Part shown: positions 58,895-64,000 of the stretch, one piece after another
How the letters are laid out: each line of letters opens with the position of its first letter
How positions within the stretch are numbered: position 1 is the stretch's first letter
From: Tagetes erecta
Lineage: Eukaryota > Streptophyta > Magnoliopsida > Asterales > Asteraceae
Length of the DNA: 64,000 nucleotides
NCBI GenBank assembly: GCA_030867185.1
Contig: CM061486.1
Coordinates: 30,889,501 to 30,953,500 of the forward strand
Direction of reading: 5' to 3'
Program-made: the position numbers and the translations under genes
The notes under the pieces: model-generated
Told to the model about the DNA's origin: nothing
Database searches by the model: none
Seen by the model: the letters and a program-made list of their open reading frames with translations, nothing else

Positions 58895-61694
58895 CTAGGT
58901 TAACACCCGCGTGTTACGCGGATGGAGCGGTAAAAGTAAATAAAATAATATAAATTTAACTTTTAAACACTTAAAATAAAACAAAGATTATAATACTTTA
59001 ATAAATAAAAATATTTGATAAAATATGCTAAAATGAAGGAATAAAAACTTTGCTTACTCAAAGGTTATATTCACACACAAAACATGTTTATTTTGACTAA
59101 ACATCAAATTTACATAGCCAACAAATATATGTAGCTAATAGAAGCAAAGTCTCATTGGCTATATAGCATACCAGGTTGTCATTAATAAAAATGTGATTGT
59201 TCTAATCCATATCAAATAAAACAATCAGACTCATTAGATCAAATTCTCTTAGGTCCACCATTTGTTTGTGCCACTGAAACATCATGTTTGGTAGTGTTTG
59301 AGCAGCCATAGTTGTAGCCAGCCGAGCACCAATGTTTTGTTCCTCCTGATGAGGTAAGATATGTCACATGATCTCAAAGATAGATCACATATACATGAAG
59401 TAAAAATAGAACATAAAAACAAATAAAAATTAAATTAAAAACATGTAATCTGTATTACCTTGATCCTATCTTTACCCAACCATGTCATTCATCATAGCTC
59501 CAGCTACTTAACTATCCCTTCACTGTAATATGCAATAATAATTGAAGGGTATGTACAAACATCAAAATCAAAATGACCCATATCCAATTCATACACTTAT
59601 AATAGTCAAATTTAATATAAATGGGTCAAAATGACATGTACCCACAGCTAATGATTCAACTTCATTTTACATGAGTTAAAACGACTCACACATCGTCAAA
59701 CGAAAACACACTTAAACGGGTCATGCAGACCTTAAAACACCTATATATAAAAACTTAAAATCAAATGCAACCTTATATAACAATACTAATGCAAATAACA
59801 TAAAACTGCAACCACATTTCGGTAGAATAATTACGTTATCAACTTTAGCCAACATTTCACTAATTATTTACAATACCTCAGCTTCATAAACCAAATCAGA
59901 TTAGCGACTCATATAACAACTCCTTTTTCAGTCCACAGTGTGAAAGATAAGCGCCTAACATGTAACTAAATCAAATATTCTTTGAATCCTTGTTTTGGTC
60001 ATTTGTGTGAAAAATTTAATCGAAAATGATAAACAAAGAAACAAAAGAACATTTTGGATGACAAGATAACTAAATCAAATATGTTTTTTTTAGCTTACAG
60101 TATATGCAGTAGTGTTGTACACACCAATGGATACCCAATTCAAAAATACTATAAACCTTAGTTCATATGATCACAAGATAAGGAATCAACCACAAACCTA
60201 TAAGGTAAATTTCAAGAGGGAGGTTTTAATATTCTTATTCGTTCCATGACCAATTTGAAAACTACAATTACGAACAATCATCAAACAATAATAAGAAGCG
60301 TCAAATGGACCCAAACAAACCTTGAAGTGCAAGTCAAGTAAAATTTCAATATAGAGCTCCCTAGTAACTCGCAAAGTAGAAATACCATGATAAGTAGTCA
60401 TAATTGACTATAGAACTACCCATTCTTGTAATTAGCTCAAGTAGTGGTTCAACTTCACTCATGCTCACGCGCCGTGTGTGCATATGGTCACATCTAAAAC
60501 AAAAATATCAATCTTTATTAACTTTAACATAACTAATAAAACTATAAAAAGGTACTAAAATTAATCAAGCACCTCTACAAACATGAATCTGCTTATACTA
60601 CATAAAACACACAACTATGAGAACAAAACTCAATTTAACAAAACTCGCGCTAAATTCCACACATCAAAAGCACATTCAAACAGTATATGTACCATTGTTG
60701 GGTCTCCCTCCATATTTACGACTAAATATATGATTTTGATTATTCTGTTTTACATTTAAGTGGTCACCGAATCAAATTTTGATTTTTAAGCAATGCTCTC
60801 GTTACTAAAGACATGTAAACAAAACCATTAGTTTTAGATGACATAAATCTTGCAGTAAACTGACAATTTTTTGTATTGAAACAAATTCGGATTTTTAGAT
60901 GACAATTTTTTGTGGAATTTTATGAGTTTTGACAAAAGGTGAAACTAAGGTGCATAAATCTGATCGAGTGTATTGAATTGAAATAGATGTTATATTATGG
61001 AAATCAATTCAATTGACTAAATCATCTATTCTTTTCTGAAACAACAAACAAACAACGAAGACGTAACAACAGTACACATAATTTGAAAGCATAATAAACG
61101 TTACCACACAAACGTATATGATTGAACTGTTATTAACCTTGAAGATGGATTCTTACAAAAGCGGCTGTGGAAAAAAATGTAGGGTTTTTTTATGAAGCAA
61201 GAGCATAATAAACGTCACAAAACAAAAGCATAATAAACGTTACCACACAAACGTATATGATTGCACTGTGATATACCTGTGATTGCAATGTGTTTATCCT
61301 TGAAGATGGATTCAATCAAAAGCGGCTGTCAACAAAAAATTAGGGCTTGTTTAGGAAGCAGCCAGAGCAACGATACAACAGAAACATAGAAGATGTAATG
61401 GTGAAGATATACCTGTGATTGCGCTGGGATTATCGGAGAAGATGGATTGAAGGAACAGCGGCGAGGGTTTGGAATTAGGGTTTTTGGAGGAAGAAGAGAG
61501 AGCGGTAGTAGTTGAGAACGATTTAGGGTTTGTGTATGTGTAAACAGTATATTAAATTGGATCCGGAAGATGGATTTTGCGGGTCGGATTATAACCGGGT
61601 TAATAAAGGGTCCGTTTTAAATGGGAGGTGTAACGTGAGACTGCCAAGTGGCAGTGTGTGGTGGCTTGCCTTAGCTAATTATTATAAGAGGGGA
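58895..61694 (-). mobile_element. Large non-autonomous Helitron, copy 2
   Basis: On the minus strand it starts TCCCCTCTTATAATAATTAG (61694) and ends with a CCGCGTAACACGCGG hairpin plus GTGTTAACCTAG (58895). A and T flank it. The 2800-bp element is homologous to 34969-37680. The shared 5' part includes GCTAAGGCAAG and a CTTGGCA tract. It has no RepHel gene. Its 5' part holds three degenerate repeats carrying telo-box and splice-donor-like motifs. Confidence 0.83.
61107..61490 (-). repeat. Three degenerate tandem leader-like repeats within Helitron copy 2
   Basis: Three units (about 61107-61215, 61246-61370 and 61397-61490) share a run that reads on the minus strand as an AACCCTAA-type or related motif, GCCGCT, AATCCATCTTC and, in two of the three, AATCACAG followed by GTATAT. 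The unit length is about 130-140 bp. The combination resembles a 5' leader exon with its splice donor, repeated. Confidence 0.6.
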
Positions 61695-61841
61695 TTATTG
61701 TAGTTCAATATCAAAAGGTATTAACTTTAAGTATATTAAAATTGGATAGCATATTAGCATTCGAGTGGGGCAATAGGCAATTAAGAAATTGTGAAGTGAT
61801 AATTCAATGTAGAAGTAGGAGAAAGCCCAAAAACATTTAAC

Positions 61842-62111
61842 AGTTAACACCCTAAGCAAATCTCACATCGGTCGTGAACAAGAGAGATATGGATTTATAA
61901 GGGATATCCGACCTCAAATACCAACAACGCGTTTTGAGACTTAACGCTGGTGGATGAGTGGAGAACTCCAGAGTTAAGCGTGCTCGGATGACAACAATCT
62001 TAGGATGGGTACCATCCTAGGAAGGTTTCACCCGGGCAACCAAAAGCAAATTCATAAGCTCTAATGTAGCAAAACGGACAATATTAACTGTATGAGAGGC
62101 CGGATGTTACA
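61842..62111 (+). mobile_element. Cassandra-like solo LTR with 5S rRNA-like insert
   Basis: The segment runs from about GTTAACACCCTAAGCAAATC to GGCCGGATGTTACA, resembling Cassandra TRIM LTR ends. Inside, 61965-62035 is strikingly like plant 5S rRNA: AACTCCAGAGTTAAGCGTGC, then TAGGATGGGTACC and CCTAGGAAGG. These cover the 5S box A and box C regions. Cassandra elements are defined by 5S sequences in their LTRs. Only one LTR is visible here, with no internal domain, so this is a solo LTR formed by recombination or a truncated copy. No clean TSD was found. Confidence 0.75.
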
Positions 62112-62883
62112 AACATACTGTCTTGCTCACTGGCTGTCTGCATTTTACAACATGTAGACTTCATTTTATCATAATATGTACACATGGTCAGCATATCACA
62201 TTATCACATAATATTTTCCTTCAATATCTCACAAACATATTTTTACCTCAACACTAACATATCAATCTTTCTCACATGTAATCCACATTATACCTGTTAC
62301 ATATTGTTTGAGAGAAAAAAAAGCTATGATCGAATGAATGAATGCCCGTTACTACGTGTGTACGAGAAAGAGCAAACCCCCCCCCCCCCCCTCAATACCA
62401 CCTATGGGAAGAGCTGCAAACCAAAGATTGAGTTTGAATAACTCTTTCCTCTCGGAAAACTCATGGATCTGCCACTAGGTATTGCGGTTATAAAAAATAC
62501 ATAACAAAATTAATTCACTAGTATATAATCATGACAGAAAACTTAAGAGCAAAGAGATTATTAATACACCATGGTAATGACAATTCTAACACTACATTAT
62601 GGCTAATAAAATAATAATAATACATTTTAATGATACTATCAGTAACAATCTGTATAATCGTGTATAAGCATTACAATAACAAAATTTAATTGAATGAACA
62701 GGCGACAAATCGTACATCGTGTTTAAAGTTTCGTATCTAACTCGAATTTCATATTTTAAACGAATGTCATCGTTACAACTCTCACAAGGGTAGTTTAGTC
62801 ATTTGCAAAGAGGTCTTTGCGGTTGCATTTTGCCAAAACGCAATACTTGCACACAACTGATTCATACTAACAACCAAAACAAG
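62112..62883. other. Spacer and 3' flank of the transporter gene
   Basis: No gene is seen. A 15-C homopolymer lies at 62377-62391. The last 200 bp hold the 3' UTR of the minus-strand transporter. Confidence 0.5.
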
Positions 62884-64000
62884 TCACCCGGATTTACTTT
62901 GCATGCTATAAATGTTGCCAGCAACTCCAACAACTGAAACAATGACAGCTAAGGTCAACATTAACCAAGCTAAGCACCGCTCACGACTAGTCAAACCAGG
63001 ACCTTGGCTACTTAACCGAAGCGCGATAAGGGCTGGGAACGTGAACCCTAATGACACAGCTGTTGTTGCACCTGTGAACTTAAAAGCCGTCCAAATACTT
63101 GGGATCATAGTAGATCCCAAGTATATAAGTGCCAAAAGCACAACTGTCAACCCTACACACCTTTTCCTACTTTCTGATAACGGGCCGGAACCATTAAAAG
63201 CCAACTCATCAACTGTTTGTCGTAACGAAAAATGAATAACCGGGAACACAAGAACCAAATGGAGCACGTATCCAACGCGAACTATGTAAGTTAAAGCAGT
63301 ACTAAACCGAATCCCAAGGGGTTTATCAAAGTTAGTTAGAACATCTGACTCAGTATCGTTTCCAAACAAAAGGTAGCCTGCGACTGCAGTTGAAGCGTAT
63401 ATCATAACACACAAAACAGTCGTGAGACGACCCACTTTATTCATTTTCTGAGGCGAACGGTCTTCTAACTCGTTGTAAATCGGTTGAACATTAAAATGAC
63501 AAACATATGCATTCGACATTATCGGAATCACAACTAACAAATCAAGAATCGCCTCTTTCGACCCAAAATCCGGTGTCAACCTAGGAGGCTCAATTTTCCC
63601 TTCAACAAGTTTAACAAACGCGACACAAAACGTAACAATCACAAACAAAACCGCTAATCCAACCGAAGCAGCAGACGTGGTACTTAATGACTCAATCTTA
63701 TCCAACACACACAACGGCGCAAGACAAACAACCACCACTATCAAAATCACTAACTTCCTATGATCCCAAAAACCATTACCTAACCACTGATCGAAAACCC
63801 CTATATGTCGAAGCGAACCCGACATAACATCCCCAATTATAATCAAATAAACCACTAAAACCCCTGCATTGTTGATTATGATACAAATCTCAGACAAAAT
63901 CCTTGCAGGTTTCCCTAATGCTTCATCAACAACTTCACCATAACTATTAGCTTTGCATTGAACAGCAAATCTAACAAGAAACTCAACGCTAATTTCAGAT
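62884..64000 (-). CDS. AVT6-type amino-acid transporter (AAAP family), 5' end outside the window
   Basis: The minus-strand frame is open from the window edge (64000) to the TGA at 62884, giving 371 visible residues; the N-terminus and start lie beyond the window. It reads SEISVEFLVRF, NSYGEVVDEALG, LVVYLIIIGDVMSGS, GFWDHRKLVILIVVV, PIMSNAYVCHFNVQPIYNEL and TALTYIVRVGYVLHLVLVFP. About nine hydrophobic spans are visible, consistent with the usual 10-11 of the family. These features match plant AVT6/SLC38-like transporters, which export amino acids from the vacuole. Subcellular site and substrate are inferred from the family. The apparent M at 63897 is a TTG inside the frame, not a start. No intron or damage is seen in this part. 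Confidence 0.92.
   Translation of the reverse strand, partial: SEISVEFLVRFAVQCKANSYGEVVDEALGKPARILSEICIIINNAGVLVVYLIIIGDVMSGSLRHIGVFDQWLGNGFWDHRKLVILIVVVVCLAPLCVLDKIESLSTTSAASVGLAVLFVIVTFCVAFVKLVEGKIEPPRLTPDFGSKEAILDLLVVIPIMSNAYVCHFNVQPIYNELEDRSPQKMNKVGRLTTVLCVMIYASTAVAGYLLFGNDTESDVLTNFDKPLGIRFSTALTYIVRVGYVLHLVLVFPVIHFSLRQTVDELAFNGSGPLSESRKRCVGLTVVLLALIYLGSTMIPSIWTAFKFTGATTAVSLGFTFPALIALRLSSQGPGLTSRERCLAWLMLTLAVIVSVVGVAGNIYSMQSKSG

Noticed and set aside
61945..62040. Functional 5S rRNA gene
   Set aside because: Only part of the 5S sequence is similar, with several changes and no 5' third; it fits better as part of a Cassandra-like LTR.

Overview
The window is nuclear DNA of a flowering plant: genes with GT-AG introns lie in AT-rich, transposon-filled spacer. 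The gene set (plasma-membrane H+-ATPase, receptor-like protein, DUF247, AP2/ERF, AVT6-type transporter) is that of a eudicot. The style of the Harbinger ORF1 gene and the short Helitrons reminds me of Asteraceae, but that is an impression and was not tested.

Layout. 1-8 kb: spacer with a frameshifted retroelement 3' fragment (1.9-2.85 kb), a Tourist-type MITE (4.3 kb) and a recent 269-bp tandem duplication (5.0-5.5 kb). 8.57-9.88 kb: a three-exon DeSI-like (PPPDE) gene. 10-15.7 kb: spacer with a Helitron, a 9-bp-TSD MITE and a tRNA-type SINE. 16.04-20.25 kb: a complete 13-exon P-type H+-ATPase gene (954 aa), convergent with an intronless LRR receptor-like protein (20.7-23.8 kb, minus strand). 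24.6-26 kb: a LINE remnant and a tandem array split by a 421-bp foldback MITE. 27.92-32.94 kb: a complete non-autonomous CACTA element carrying four exons of a host membrane transporter. 33.8-34.3 kb: a Tourist MITE inserted in its own relative. 34.97-37.68 kb: a large Helitron. 37.96-40.87 kb: a five-exon gene for an EAR-motif coiled-coil protein. 41.6 kb: tRNA-Gly(GCC). 42.4-43.0 kb: two Helitrons head to tail. 44.02-44.88 kb: a two-exon ERF with an EAR-like motif, with a hAT-type MITE 0.17 kb upstream of its start codon. 47.96-49.51 kb: a DUF247 gene. 52.4-54.4 kb: a Harbinger element carrying only its Myb-like ORF1. 54.76-55.42 kb: a serine-rich protein gene. 57-61.7 kb: a MULE-type MITE, a Harbinger-type MITE and a second large Helitron. 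61.84-62.11 kb: a Cassandra-like solo LTR with an embedded 5S rRNA-like segment. 62.88 kb to the end: the 3' part of an AVT6-type amino-acid transporter.

The genes form no operon or pathway cluster. What stands out is transposon biology: most elements have intact ends and target-site duplications (TSDs), several are nested, and two classes (CACTA, Helitron) appear to carry host-derived sequence. Exon boundaries were assigned by reading frame and splice consensus only; no alignment was run.
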